A stretch of 64,000 bases of DNA from CATOSD01 sp965203135 (GTDB lineage: Bacteria; Chloroflexota; Dehalococcoidia; Lucifugimonadales; CATOSD01). Below are positions 24,693 to 34,007 of this stretch, one piece after another. The translations under genes and the position numbers were made by a program. Positions within the stretch are counted from its first letter, which is position 1; every line of letters starts with the position of its first letter. The notes below the pieces were generated by a model. The model was not told the DNA's origin, made no database searches, and saw only the letters and a program-made list of their open reading frames with translations. The stretch is taken from positions 682,001 through 746,000 of the forward strand of contig CBDBBO010000001.1 in NCBI GenBank assembly GCA_965203135.1, written 5' to 3'.

Positions 24693-26913
24693 CGCCCCAC
24701 ACCCTCTGGGAGATGTTCCTGCGGCGCACGAACTGGACCAGTCCGATCAGCACGAACAAGGCGGGTACGCCGGCTACGTTGACGTACTGGACCACGTTGC
24801 GGTGGAGGTCAGAGCTGTACAGTAGCTGGCGCGAGGTGATGACCTTGGAGCGGAGATCCGCCAGGATGTCCTCCTGAGCCAGCCAGTCCACCAGGTTCAG
24901 CGCCAGGCCCAGGTTCTCCTGGTACCGGGAGGATACCGTGTCACCTATCCAGTCGGAGTCGCCCACCACCACCAGGCGCATCTCGCCGGCCGGGGCCGGC
25001 CGGGTGACGGCTACTCCCATCTGGGCTCGGAACAGGTCGCCCGGCGAGACGGTTGCGAGCGCCTGCGAGTTGGGGCTGACGTCCGGGCTGTTGCGGTAGT
25101 TCAGGTCTATGGCGCCAGAGTCAGAGGTCTCGAGCAGAAGGATGCGCTCGTGGGGCCAGTCGGTGAGGAAGCCGACACTGCTCGCCCAGGGGAGCACGAC
25201 GGACTCCACGTCTCCCGCTACTTTCGAGTCTACGGTCTTAACGCGCATCCAGTACGGGAACGGAATGGCGACGGTTCCGACCTGCGTGCCGAACGACAGC
25301 GTTTCGTTAGAGCGGACGTCGAAGGCGATATCGTCCTCGACTATCATGCCGTAGCCCTCCACGAAGTCCACGAAGCTGTTACGGTTTGGTAGGGCTGCCA
25401 GCCGCTGTTGGTCGATGTCCACTGGATCGAGCAGCAGCATCGCCTTGCCGCCGCCGTCCAGGTAGGCGGCGAGCGCCGCGCGTTCGGAGTCCGCGATCTG
25501 CTCGGTGGGGCCGGCGACAATCAGAACGTCGGTGCCGTTCAGGTTTAGAGCGCCGTCCTCCGAAGGCTCCAACACGGAGACGTCGTATTGCTGAGCCAGC
25601 ACCCCGCCCAGGGTCTGCATGCCGTTTACGGGAGTCTTCTCGCCGTGGCCGGACAGGAACATCACACTCTTGCGCTGCTGCTTGATCATGGCGAAGGTCA
25701 GGCTCGCGATGCGGTACTCGAACCCGTCCACGGTGCCAATGAAAGGCACGACCTCGCGCCTGTCGGCGTAGGTCATCGAAAGGCCCAGGTAGCCGGTCTT
25801 TATCTGAAGCTCGCCCTGGCTCTGCACGTTGAACTGCATCTGGGGCACGCCGATGAGCTGCGCCTTGCGCGCCGCGGCCTCGTCGCCGTCGGGGTACTTG
25901 CGCACGATGCGCACCAGGCCGCCTGACGATGCGGCGAGGTCGTCGAGGAAGTCGTTCACGTCCCTGGCCACTATCGCAACGTGGGCGGGCGGGTCCTTCG
26001 ACTGGAAGAGCTCGATAGTGAGCAGGTCGTCCAACTCGCCGAGAATGTCCTTGGTTGCGGGGCTGAGCGTGAACAGCTTGTCCTCGGTGAGGTCCAGCCG
26101 GCCACCGATGCTGGAGCCAAACCAGCCCACGAGTAAGCTCAACACTATGAGCGCGGCGACGCCCACCTGCAGGTTGCGGTACTGCGGAGACTGGTGGCTC
26201 AGGCTCTTGCCGCGGATCATCAGGTAGGTGGCGCTGAGCATCGTGGAGACCAGGGCGACGAAGTAGATCACGTCGCGCAGATCGATGACCCCGCGGGCGA
26301 TGCTGTCGAAGTGCGTCGCCGGGCTGAGCGTCTGGAGCGGGCCCGACGCCCCGGCGGGCAGGCCGTCGGCCACCTGGTCGAGGCCCACCAGCAGCAAGGC
26401 GCCTATGAACAGCAGCCCGAGTATGAACGCGATCACCTGGTTGCGCGTGAGGCTGGAGGTGAACAGGCCGATGGAGACGAACGCCGCGGCGAGGAACAGG
26501 CTTCCCACGTACTGCGCGGCCACCGCTCCGGGGTCTACGTTGCCAGCGGTCGACAGGGCGATGGGTATGCCGACGGTGGACAGGATTAGCACGGACACGA
26601 AGATTATGCCGGTGAGGAACTTGGCGATCAGCACGACCCAGCCCTGGATAGGTTGGGTGAGCAGAATCTCCAGCGTGCCGTCGCGCTGCTCCTCCGCCAG
26701 CAGCCGCATAGTGGACGCCGGCACGAAGATCATCAGAAGCCAGGGCAGCGCGGTGAAGAGACTCTGGGTGGAAGCCTCGGTGGAAGTGCCGAACGGCGTG
26801 AAGAAGTAGAGGAACGAGACGACCGCGCAGAACACCACGAGGAGTATGTATCCCGTGGGCTGGTCGAGGTAGCCTCGCAGGTCCTTGCGTATGAGCGCGA
26901 TGAGGGAACGCAT
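24685..26913 (-). CDS. Fused ABC-2 permease (GldF-like) and GldG-like protein
   Basis: The 742-residue protein joins two usually separate subunits. Residues 1-240 form an ABC-2 type permease with six TM segments and the family's RLLAEEQRDGTLEILLTQP segment. Residues 247-270 are a TM helix. Residues 280-700 are an extracytoplasmic GldG-type domain with VMFLSGHGEKTP, VLIVAGP and MLLLDPVD. A last TM helix is at about 710-730. It starts 10 nt after the ATPase gene and overlaps the DUF4340 gene, so the three are one transcription unit. In Flavobacterium the separate GldA/GldF/GldG are linked to gliding; here no other gld gene is present and the substrate is unknown. Confidence 0.88.
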   Translation of the reverse strand: MRSLIALIRKDLRGYLDQPTGYILLVVFCAVVSFLYFFTPFGTSTEASTQSLFTALPWLLMIFVPASTMRLLAEEQRDGTLEILLTQPIQGWVVLIAKFLTGIIFVSVLILSTVGIPIALSTAGNVDPGAVAAQYVGSLFLAAAFVSIGLFTSSLTRNQVIAFILGLLFIGALLLVGLDQVADGLPAGASGPLQTLSPATHFDSIARGVIDLRDVIYFVALVSTMLSATYLMIRGKSLSHQSPQYRNLQVGVAALIVLSLLVGWFGSSIGGRLDLTEDKLFTLSPATKDILGELDDLLTIELFQSKDPPAHVAIVARDVNDFLDDLAASSGGLVRIVRKYPDGDEAAARKAQLIGVPQMQFNVQSQGELQIKTGYLGLSMTYADRREVVPFIGTVDGFEYRIASLTFAMIKQQRKSVMFLSGHGEKTPVNGMQTLGGVLAQQYDVSVLEPSEDGALNLNGTDVLIVAGPTEQIADSERAALAAYLDGGGKAMLLLDPVDIDQQRLAALPNRNSFVDFVEGYGMIVEDDIAFDVRSNETLSFGTQVGTVAIPFPYWMRVKTVDSKVAGDVESVVLPWASSVGFLTDWPHERILLLETSDSGAIDLNYRNSPDVSPNSQALATVSPGDLFRAQMGVAVTRPAPAGEMRLVVVGDSDWIGDTVSSRYQENLGLALNLVDWLAQEDILADLRSKVITSRQLLYSSDLHRNVVQYVNVAGVPALFVLIGLVQFVRRRNISQRVWGDE

Positions 26914-26923
26914 TCGCCCTACT

Positions 26924-27913
26924 CTACGCGTCCTCTGAGTCCTCGCCGCCGCCTTCGGCCGTCAGGGAGTGGAACACGTCCTCGAGGCGGGCACGGTCCT
27001 CGTGGAGCTCCCACAGCACCCAGTCCCGCTCCTTTGCCAGAGCGAAAATCTGGGGGCGCAGGTCCTCTTCGCCCGTCACGGAGACGACGTAGCGCTTGCG
27101 GCCTTCCACGGGGGCCAGGCGGTCCACCTCTCCCACGTTGGGCAGGCGCTTGAGTCCGGTCTCGACCTCGTTGCCCTCGATCTCGACGTGGACCTGGCGC
27201 TGGCCCCTGGCGCGCACAAGCAGCTCCTCGACAGGACTGTCGGTGACGAGCTTGCCGCGGTTGATGAGCAGCACGCGCTCGCACGTGGTCTCGACCTCCT
27301 GCATCACGTGGGTGCTGAGCAGCACGGTGCGCTCTTGGCCGAGCGAGCGAATCAACTCGCGAATGGTGAGGCGCTGGTTCGGGTCCAGCCCCTCGGTGGG
27401 TTCGTCCATGATGAGAATGGACGGCCTGTGAAGGATGGCCTGGGCGAGGCCGACGCGCTGCCGGTAGCCCTTGGATAGCTGGCTGATGGGCCGGTAGTAG
27501 TACTCCTGGAGGCCGGTCTCCTCGACGGTGCGGTCCATGTTGTCGCGGCGCTCGGCGCCCGTGAGGCCGCGCAGGTCGGCGACGAACGAGAGGTATTCCC
27601 GCACGAGCAGGTCGCCGTAGAGGGGGTTGTTCTCGGGCAGGTAGCCTATACTCTGCCGGGTAAGCCTGTCCTGGGCCAGCGTGTCGACGCCGTCGATGAG
27701 AATCGAGCCGGTGTCCTGGGTGTAGAACGAGGTGAGCAGGCGCATGGTGGTGGACTTTCCGGCGCCGTTGGGGCCAAGAAATCCCACCACCTCGCCGCTG
27801 GCGATCTTGAACGTCAGGTCGTCGACGGCGGTGTGCGAGCCGAAGCTCTTGCTGACGCTGGTGGCCTCGATGGTGTAGCGGGCATCGCCGTTTGAGCGTT
27901 CGTCGGTAGCCAA
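26924..27913 (-). CDS. ABC transporter ATPase (GldA-like)
   Basis: The 329-residue ATPase has Walker A GPNGAGKST, the signature LSKGYRQRVGLAQ, Walker B ILIMDEPTEGLD and the H-loop STHVM. A C-terminal extension of about 100 residues follows, as in ABC-2 exporter ATPases. It starts at TTG 27913 with GAGGT upstream, 37 nt after the groEL stop codon, with no terminator between. It energises the fused permease encoded next. Confidence 0.92.
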   Translation of the reverse strand: MATDERSNGDARYTIEATSVSKSFGSHTAVDDLTFKIASGEVVGFLGPNGAGKSTTMRLLTSFYTQDTGSILIDGVDTLAQDRLTRQSIGYLPENNPLYGDLLVREYLSFVADLRGLTGAERRDNMDRTVEETGLQEYYYRPISQLSKGYRQRVGLAQAILHRPSILIMDEPTEGLDPNQRLTIRELIRSLGQERTVLLSTHVMQEVETTCERVLLINRGKLVTDSPVEELLVRARGQRQVHVEIEGNEVETGLKRLPNVGEVDRLAPVEGRKRYVVSVTGEEDLRPQIFALAKERDWVLWELHEDRARLEDVFHSLTAEGGGEDSEDA

Positions 27914-27950
27914 GCCTGACCTCTTCCTGGAATGGTAGCCAGCGCGCGGG

Positions 27951-29552
27951 CTAGTCGTCGAACGGGGCGGGCAGCTTCATGGGGTTGAGCTCGGTGATTA
28001 GCGACTCGGTGGTCAGCACCATGCCGGCGACGCTCGCGGCGTTCTCCAGGGCCGATCGGGCGACCTTTGCCGGATCGATGATGCCCATCTCCAGCATGCT
28101 GCCGTAACGCTCGGTCTCGGCGTCGAAGCCGTAGTCTCCGGAGCCGCCCTTGACGCCGTTGAGCACCACGTTTCCGCTGAGTCCGGCGTTGTCGACGAGG
28201 AGCACTAGGGGGGACTCCACGGCCCTCAGCAGAATGTTCACGCCCGTGGACTCGTCGCCATCGGCTTCCAGCTTGGAGCCGGCGGCCTGCGCGGCGCGCA
28301 CCAGCGAGGTGCCGCCGCCCGCGACGATGCCCTCCTCGATGGCCGCGCGTGTGGCCGCAAGCGCGTCCTCGAGCCGCTGGCGCTTCTCACGGAGCTCGAC
28401 TTCAGTGTACGCGCCCACCTTGAGCACGGCTACGCCGCCGGAGAGCTTGGCCGCGCGCTCCTCCAGCTTCTCGCGGTCGTAGTCGGACGAGGTGTCCTCG
28501 GCCTGCGACTTTAGCTGAGCGATGCGGGCGTCGATGGCATCCTTGTCGCCGACGCCCTCGACGAAGGTGGTGTTGTCCTTATCGGCCACCACCCTGCGGC
28601 AGCGGCCCAGGTCGGCCATCTCGGCGGAGTCGAGCTTGCGGCCTATGTCGGCGCTGATGACGTTGGCGCCGAAGAGGACGGCCATGTCTTCCAGGATGGC
28701 CTTGCGGCGCTCGCCGAATCCGGGGGCCTTGATCGCCAGGCAGTTGAGTGTGCCGCGCAGCTTGTTGACGACCAGGGTCGCCAACGCCTCGCCCTCCACG
28801 TCCTCGGCGACGATGACCAGGGTGCGGCTGACTGCGGTGACCTTCTCGAGCAGCGGCAGCAGGTCCGCCATGGAGGATATCTTCTCGGAGGTGACGAGCA
28901 CGTAGGGGTCTTCGAGCTCGGCGGCCATTTTGGTGGCGTCGGTGACGAAGTAGGGGGAGATGAAGCCGCGGTCGATCTGCATGCCCTCGACGTACTCGAC
29001 CTCGTATCCGACTCCCTTGGACTCCTCGACGGTGATGATGCCCTCGCTGCCGACGTCGTCGAGCACGTCGGCGAGTATCCGGCCCATCTCCTCGTCGTGG
29101 GCGGCGAGGACGGCGACCTGCTCTATCTGCTCCTTGCCCTCCACGGGCCGGGCCATGGACTCGATCTCGGACCTCATGGCGGCGACGGCCTTCTCGATGC
29201 CGCGCTTGAGGGCCAGGGGGTTGGCTCCGGCGGAGATGTTCTTGAAGCCCTCGCGCACGATGCTCTGGGCGAGAATAGTGGAGGTGGTGGTGCCATCGCC
29301 AACGGCGTCGTTGGTCTTGCTGGCAGCCTCCTTGAGGAGCTGGGCGCCCATATTCTGGAAAGGCTCCTTGAGCTCGATCTCTTTGGCGATGGTGACGCCG
29401 TCGCTGCACACCTGCGGCGGACCGAAGTCGTCGTCGAGGATGACGTTGCGGCCCTTAGGCCCCAGCGTGACGCCGACGGCCTTAGCGAGAACGTCGAACC
29501 CTTCCATCAACTGGCTTCGGGCGTCCTGACTGTACTGAAGCTGCTTAGCCAT
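27951..29552 (-). CDS. groEL: Chaperonin GroEL (60 kDa)
   Basis: The 533-residue chaperonin has the ATP site GDGTTT (85-90), GPKGRNV and the apical and equatorial domain motifs. The C-terminus ends LPAPFDD instead of the flexible Gly-Gly-Met tail of canonical GroEL, and no groES lies beside it. It may be a second chaperonin paralogue, as in many bacteria with more than one groEL. No CIRCE inverted repeat is visible upstream. Start ATG has GGGAGGGG 10 nt upstream. The ABC exporter genes follow closely and may be read through. Confidence 0.95.
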   Translation of the reverse strand: MAKQLQYSQDARSQLMEGFDVLAKAVGVTLGPKGRNVILDDDFGPPQVCSDGVTIAKEIELKEPFQNMGAQLLKEAASKTNDAVGDGTTTSTILAQSIVREGFKNISAGANPLALKRGIEKAVAAMRSEIESMARPVEGKEQIEQVAVLAAHDEEMGRILADVLDDVGSEGIITVEESKGVGYEVEYVEGMQIDRGFISPYFVTDATKMAAELEDPYVLVTSEKISSMADLLPLLEKVTAVSRTLVIVAEDVEGEALATLVVNKLRGTLNCLAIKAPGFGERRKAILEDMAVLFGANVISADIGRKLDSAEMADLGRCRRVVADKDNTTFVEGVGDKDAIDARIAQLKSQAEDTSSDYDREKLEERAAKLSGGVAVLKVGAYTEVELREKRQRLEDALAATRAAIEEGIVAGGGTSLVRAAQAAGSKLEADGDESTGVNILLRAVESPLVLLVDNAGLSGNVVLNGVKGGSGDYGFDAETERYGSMLEMGIIDPAKVARSALENAASVAGMVLTTESLITELNPMKLPAPFDD

Positions 29553-29615
29553 CTGTGAATCTACCCCTCCCAGGTCGTATGTCAGGGCCGCTTGGGCGGC
29601 GCTGCTGCAGTTCGT

Positions 29616-29624
29616 ATTCTACCA
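29616..29624 (-). promoter_or_regulatory. Extended -10 promoter of groEL
   Basis: Minus strand TGG-TAGAAT (29616-29624), about 55 nt before the groEL start. No good -35 hexamer is found at normal spacing, as is usual for extended -10 promoters. Confidence 0.4.
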
Positions 29625-30062
29625 CAAAGGCTTTCTTCAAGGTGGCGGCGGGCCATGGACTTATCAGGGGTCGGAGCGCGGCTGGGAGGGGCGATCGCCT
29701 GGCCGGAGGACCGGCCACCTGAGCAGGGAATCGCTCACGTTACAAAAGCGGCTTTCTCCAAAAGTGTCCCATTCCGTGTTTTTCGTAGCTGGCGGGTGTC
29801 ACCCACGGGGCGATCCCTGTGGTGTACCTGTCACGATTTCGCGGGTGCAAGGCCGGAATTCGAGGGGCTTCGGAGCGGATTGGGACGGGGTGCCGCGACG
29901 GCTGTCGGCGGGAATTGCGGGTTGCATCGGTTGTTAAGGCTGGCATGTGGGGATGCTAGTACAAATGTGCGTGCGTAGTCAATAGCCCCATCAGGCTTCA
30001 GAGTCGTAGCACCACATCGAGAGAGGGGAGGATCCTGGATGTGGTGGTGGCTCTCGACCCAG
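29625..30062. other. Gene-free spacer
   Basis: No supported gene lies between groEL and the lipoprotein gene. The only structure noted is a degenerate copy (29766-29795, CCATTCCG...CGTAGCTGGCGG) of a sequence also present, inverted, near 1505-1535. Confidence 0.5.
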
Positions 30063-31412
30063 CTATCTGCCAACGCTACTGTCGGTGCCAACGATCACCT
30101 TGAACTGTCTTGGCCCGTCTCTTTCCTGCCCGCAGTCGACGAAATCCACTCCCACGTACTCAATGCGCAAGTTGAAGTTGTATTCGCCTTCCAACAGATC
30201 GACAGCAGCCGTTATGACGTGACCCGCGGTTGTAGTTTGCCACTGTTCTACTTCTTCGTTGCGAGGCCTATGCCAAATGGCCAGGTGAAACCCCATACCG
30301 CCGGGTGTACCTACCCACTCGTTAGCCGTGTACTCGTACTCAGAGTGATAGTCGACCCGAAAGAGACCGGCGTCCTCACCCAGCAGGCGCAGGCTCATGC
30401 GGATATCGAGGCTGCGGCCACTGCTGTCTGTGTAGACTGCGTCTGGCAGGATCCAGATCATCGTACCCTCAGGCACCGAGCCATCTTCGTTATCGAATAC
30501 TATGTGGTGATCACGGTAGGAGTTATAGGGTATGGGGTGTCCTTGATATCCCCAGGGATCGCTGCCCTTGCTGAAGTACTTGCCAAAAACGCAGCTTTGC
30601 CACTCTTCATCGTCGAAACGACTGAACTCTTCGAGGACACCGGAGACCCGCCGCCTCAATTCAGCGAGACTGATCCGTTTACCAGTGCTCCTGTTGTAGA
30701 ATCTCCCGGCCTCGCGTGGCAGCCACGTGCTGTGACTCCCGTACCACTCCTGGAAGTTCTCGTATGCCAGACCCATGTGATAGGCGTTCGGATCGCTTGT
30801 GGATTCCAGGAGGGCGATTCCCTCATCCCCGTCGTCAAACATTTGCCCAACTTCCCTCTCCAGTATCAGTCTCGCGCAATCCAGTTCTTCCAGGGAGTTG
30901 AACACCGGTTGACCCTCCACGACAGCGGATATTGTCTCGGGGCCCTCACCTTTCAGATACTCGCGCACTCGTAGTTCCACCTCGCTCAATAGGGTGTACT
31001 TGTACTTTGCGTAGGCTGATGGTGCTCCCTTCAACTCAAACCTGATTTTGTCGTTCTCTGCCGCCCTGAATCGAACTTCCACCACTTCAGCCCAAACGAC
31101 CAATTCTTTCTCCAACACACGCTGCTCCAGCACGCCTGATCCCGTTGGGACACCTCCGCCAGTAGGAGGAATAGTAGCAGCCAAAACGAAACTGTAGCGA
31201 TTCCAGCATTCCTCGACGTTCTGCGCAGCAGAAGTAGTTTCGCCAGGAGAATCGGCGTCAATCGCCTGGACCACCGGGGTGGAATGGCCGGCAGCAGGGC
31301 CAGTACTGTCAGCGGCCGGATCGGTACGTTCTGGGGTGTTCGAATGCTGACCTTCATCCACACACGCGAACACGAAGACAATCATGGCCACTGGAAAAAG
31401 GAACGTTCTCAT
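30063..31412 (-). CDS. Large lipoprotein of unknown function
   Basis: The 449-residue protein starts at ATG 31412 with a signal peptide and lipobox VFAC (MRTFLFPVAMIVFVFAC), followed by a Ser/Thr/Pro-rich spacer. The mature part is acidic and aromatic, with several Cys (EECWNRY, LDCARLI, QSCVFGK, VDCGQE) that could form disulfides. No family was recognised. The reading frame is open upstream and continues into a truncated VapC gene, so a fusion is possible in principle, but an internal signal peptide makes a separate protein far more likely. It is AT-richer than the neighbouring housekeeping genes. Confidence 0.7.
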   Translation of the reverse strand: MRTFLFPVAMIVFVFACVDEGQHSNTPERTDPAADSTGPAAGHSTPVVQAIDADSPGETTSAAQNVEECWNRYSFVLAATIPPTGGGVPTGSGVLEQRVLEKELVVWAEVVEVRFRAAENDKIRFELKGAPSAYAKYKYTLLSEVELRVREYLKGEGPETISAVVEGQPVFNSLEELDCARLILEREVGQMFDDGDEGIALLESTSDPNAYHMGLAYENFQEWYGSHSTWLPREAGRFYNRSTGKRISLAELRRRVSGVLEEFSRFDDEEWQSCVFGKYFSKGSDPWGYQGHPIPYNSYRDHHIVFDNEDGSVPEGTMIWILPDAVYTDSSGRSLDIRMSLRLLGEDAGLFRVDYHSEYEYTANEWVGTPGGMGFHLAIWHRPRNEEVEQWQTTTAGHVITAAVDLLEGEYNFNLRIEYVGVDFVDCGQERDGPRQFKVIVGTDSSVGR

Positions 31413-31601
31413 CTTGGCATGGACTCGGATCGCATCTGAACTTCTACGACGGCACGATTCATGGCCTCGAACCTGGAACCTGGTTGTCGAGCGATCCCAT
31501 TCGATCACTCTGTTGTTGGGAGTAGGACGCATCAGCTCCGAAACTACGTTGGTGTCGAGAACTGTTATGGCTCCGACTTCATACGAACTTTGGCGGTTCA
31601 C
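31413..31601 (-). pseudogene. Truncated VapC/FitB-type PIN toxin
   Basis: The stretch begins with a typical PIN N-terminus, VLDTNVVSELMRPTPNNRVI, including the first catalytic Asp. After VIEW (about 31497) the homology stops in every frame; a +1 shift gives only a few more plausible residues (RQPGSRF) before ending. Most of the nuclease is missing. The expected initiator position (before TVLDTN) is ATA. It overlaps the end of the antitoxin gene and runs into the lipoprotein gene. Confidence 0.7.
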
Positions 31602-31806
31602 GCATGGGTTCGCGAGTCAGCAAGTCCAGCTCTAGGCCGTAGGGCGCGAACCGGGACTGCATGGCTTCGGCCAGGCTTTTGCCCGGTGAGTGCTCCCGCA
31701 GCAGCGATTCCCTAAGAATCGCCCTCGCCTCTTCCTCGATGGACCTGCCGTTTCTGGCCGCGCGGAGGCGGAGCCGACTTATCAGCTTTTCGTCCAGGAT
31801 GCACAA
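31579..31806 (-). CDS. FitA/VapB-type antitoxin (ribbon-helix-helix)
   Basis: The 75-residue protein contains LDEKLISRLRLRAARNGRSI and EEEARAILRESL, the DNA-binding ribbon-helix-helix start of FitA/VapB antitoxins. A C-terminal toxin-binding tail ends in PPKFV. The first usable start is TTG 31806; a GGAGG further upstream (31828-31832) is spaced correctly for a GTA codon at 31819-31821, which suggests the original start codon was lost. Its partner toxin downstream is truncated, so the protein is either a relic or an orphan regulator. Confidence 0.7.
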   Translation of the reverse strand: MCILDEKLISRLRLRAARNGRSIEEEARAILRESLLREHSPGKSLAEAMQSRFAPYGLELDLLTREPMREPPKFV

Positions 31807-31978
31807 TCTGATGCTGGTTACGGTACGGCCTCCATCGGCGTTGGCGCGATATTGTGGTCTGATTGTAGCGTATCCAAAGTCGAATAGTGGAGCTCGGGAA
31901 TGGAAAGCGAACGCCTTAGATTCTTCAGCTACGCCCGGAACGATGGACTGAAGAGTAAGGACTCTTCGCCCCGCTAAG

Positions 31979-32008
31979 TTGACACCCTGAAGGCGGTGGC
32001 CTTAGCAT
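31979..32008 (+). promoter_or_regulatory. Sigma70-like promoter for the NHL gene
   Basis: A perfect TTGACA (31979-31984) and TAGCAT (32003-32008), 18 nt apart, about 70 nt before the start codon. Confidence 0.45.
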
Positions 32009-32080
32009 ACGACCGAATCGTTGGGGGTCGCGGCGCAGGGCGCGCCGGGCCAAATTCGCACACCAAAAAGGAGGCTGACC

Positions 32081-33031
32081 ATGGCCGTTATTCTGGGCGA
32101 AGGAGACTTCCGGTACGAGGCGCTCGCCGAGTGGGAGAAGCTGCCGGACGGGATGGAGTTGCTGGAGACGCCGGGCGTGGCCGTGGACTCCAAGGACCAG
32201 GTGTACGCCTTTACACGCAACCCCGACAATCCGGTCGTCGTGCTGGACGCCGACGGCAACCTGGTGCGCACGTTCGGCCAGGGCATCTTCGGCAAGCGGT
32301 CGCACGGCATACTGATAGGCCCGGACGACTCGGTGTGGTGCGCCGACGACGGCATCCACACGATCACCAAGTTCTCTCCGGAGGGAGAGCTGCTGCTGAC
32401 GATAGGCACCACGAACAAGCCGGCGCCCATCTGGAGCGGCCAGCCCTTCAACCGGCCCACGCACGCGGGCGTGTCGCCAAACACGGGCCACATTTTCGTC
32501 ACCGATGGTTACGGCAACTCGCGGGTGCACAAGTACACGCCGGAGGGTGAGCTCGTGCTGTCGTGGGGCGAGCCGGGCATCGACGCGGGCCAGTTCATCC
32601 GGCCCCACAACGTGGCTGTGGACTCGGACGACCTGGTGTACGTGGCGGACAGGGAGGCGCACCGCGTGCAGGTGTTCGACGCGGACGGTAACTTCGTCAC
32701 GATGTGGAACAACATCCACCGGCCCGACGGCATGACGCTGGGCCCGGACGGCAACATCTACATCGGCGAGCTGAACGGCATGGGCGGCGTGGACGACGCG
32801 CCGGGTCTGGGTCACAGGGTCAGCATCCTCAATCGGGACGGCAAGCTGCTGGCGCGGTTCGGCGATCCCGAGGAGGGCGAGGAGCCGGGCAAGTTCATCG
32901 CGCCGCACGGCATCGCGGTGGACTCACGCGGCGACATCTACGTCGGCGAGGTGGCGTTCACGATCCGGGGCAGCCACATGGACCCGCCCCGCTATCCCAA
33001 GAGCCTGAAGAAGCTGCACAAGCTGGACTAG
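32081..33031 (+). CDS. NHL-repeat beta-propeller protein (PAL-like)
   Basis: The 316-residue protein consists of repeated NHL blades, each with a GVAVDSKDQVYAFTR-like or NVAVDSDDLVYVADREAHR-like unit, adding up to a six-bladed propeller. The segment IFVTDGYGNSRVHKY and the PHNVAVDS unit are close to the catalytic domain of peptidyl-hydroxyglycine amidating lyases, but other NHL enzymes (lactonases, vitamin B12-independent hydrolases) share the fold. No signal peptide is present, so it is cytoplasmic. Start ATG 32081 follows AGGAGG. Substrate unknown. Confidence 0.85.
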   Translation: MAVILGEGDFRYEALAEWEKLPDGMELLETPGVAVDSKDQVYAFTRNPDNPVVVLDADGNLVRTFGQGIFGKRSHGILIGPDDSVWCADDGIHTITKFSPEGELLLTIGTTNKPAPIWSGQPFNRPTHAGVSPNTGHIFVTDGYGNSRVHKYTPEGELVLSWGEPGIDAGQFIRPHNVAVDSDDLVYVADREAHRVQVFDADGNFVTMWNNIHRPDGMTLGPDGNIYIGELNGMGGVDDAPGLGHRVSILNRDGKLLARFGDPEEGEEPGKFIAPHGIAVDSRGDIYVGEVAFTIRGSHMDPPRYPKSLKKLHKLD

Positions 33032-33062
33032 GGGAGACGGGGGCGGCCAAGCGAGCCGTCCC

Positions 33063-34007
33063 CTACCCGCTCCGCTCGGCCAGTAGCGTCTCGACGTCCG
33101 CGCGCGACGGCATGGCGGCCTGCGCGCCGGGCACGGTGACGGCGAGCGCGCCAGCGGCTGCGCCGAAGCGCACCGTCTCGCCGAGCGATAGACCCTCGGC
33201 GGCAGCGACCGCGAAGCCCGCGCCGAAGGCGTCCCCGGCGGCGACGGTGTCCACCACGTCCACGGTGAACGCCGGCACGTGGCCCGATTCGTCCGCGGAG
33301 GCGTAGTACGCTCCCTGCTCACCCAGCTTGACCACAGCTACCGGCGCGCCCGTGGCGCGGAGCCGCGCCGCCGCGTCCGCAGCCGACGCCAAGTCCGTGA
33401 CCTCGACGCCGGACAGCATGGACGCCTCGGTCTGGTTGGGCGTCAGCACGTCTGCGGCGGCGTGGATGCCGGGCGGCGCCATCTGGGCGGGCGCGGGATC
33501 CCATACCACTCGAACGCCGCGCTGCCGGGCCGCGGCGGCAGCCTCGAGGGTGAGCGCAGCGGGCGTTTCGAGTTGCAGGAGCAGGGCGTCCGCGCCGTCG
33601 AGAGCGCGCTCCACTGCGCGGAGCTGCGTCTCGTCGCAGGCGAGGTTGGCGCCATACACGGCCACGATGCGGTTCTCCCTGCTGGCGTCCAGCCATATCA
33701 TCGCCACACCGGAGGCGTTGTCGGGGTCGACGGCCACGCCGGAGACGTCTATGCACTCCGAGCACAGGCCGTCCAGCAGGGCCGCACCGAACGGGTCGTC
33801 GCCGACTCGGCCCACCATGCGCACCTCCGCGCCGAGCCGAGCCGCGGCGACCGCCTGGTTGGCGCCCTTGCCGCCAGGCAGCGTGTAGAAGAGGTCGCCC
33901 ACGACTGTCTCGCCGGCCTGCGGCAAGGTCTCGGCGAGTGCGGTGAGGTCCATGATGATGCTGCCGAACACCACGATGACGGGGCGCTTGCGAGTCCGGT
34001 CGGTCAT
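33063..34007 (-). CDS. rbsK: Ribokinase-like PfkB sugar kinase
   Basis: The 314-residue kinase has the PfkB signatures: GGKGANQAVAAARLG near the N-terminus (sugar binding) and DTVAAGDAFGAGFA near the C-terminus, with the catalytic Asp. It phosphorylates a sugar, most likely ribose at the 5-OH. The start ATG overlaps the stop of the HAD phosphatase gene (ATGA), so the two are translationally coupled. No ribose transporter is near. Confidence 0.88.
   Translation of the reverse strand: MTDRTRKRPVIVVFGSIIMDLTALAETLPQAGETVVGDLFYTLPGGKGANQAVAAARLGAEVRMVGRVGDDPFGAALLDGLCSECIDVSGVAVDPDNASGVAMIWLDASRENRIVAVYGANLACDETQLRAVERALDGADALLLQLETPAALTLEAAAAARQRGVRVVWDPAPAQMAPPGIHAAADVLTPNQTEASMLSGVEVTDLASAADAAARLRATGAPVAVVKLGEQGAYYASADESGHVPAFTVDVVDTVAAGDAFGAGFAVAAAEGLSLGETVRFGAAAGALAVTVPGAQAAMPSRADVETLLAERSG

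Noticed and set aside
23736..27913. Gliding-motility machinery
   Set aside because: Only the GldA/F/G-like ABC part is present; such ABC systems are widespread in non-gliding bacteria.
29553..29640. CIRCE element upstream of groEL
   Set aside because: No TTAGCACTC-N9-GAGTGCTAA-like inverted repeat is present.
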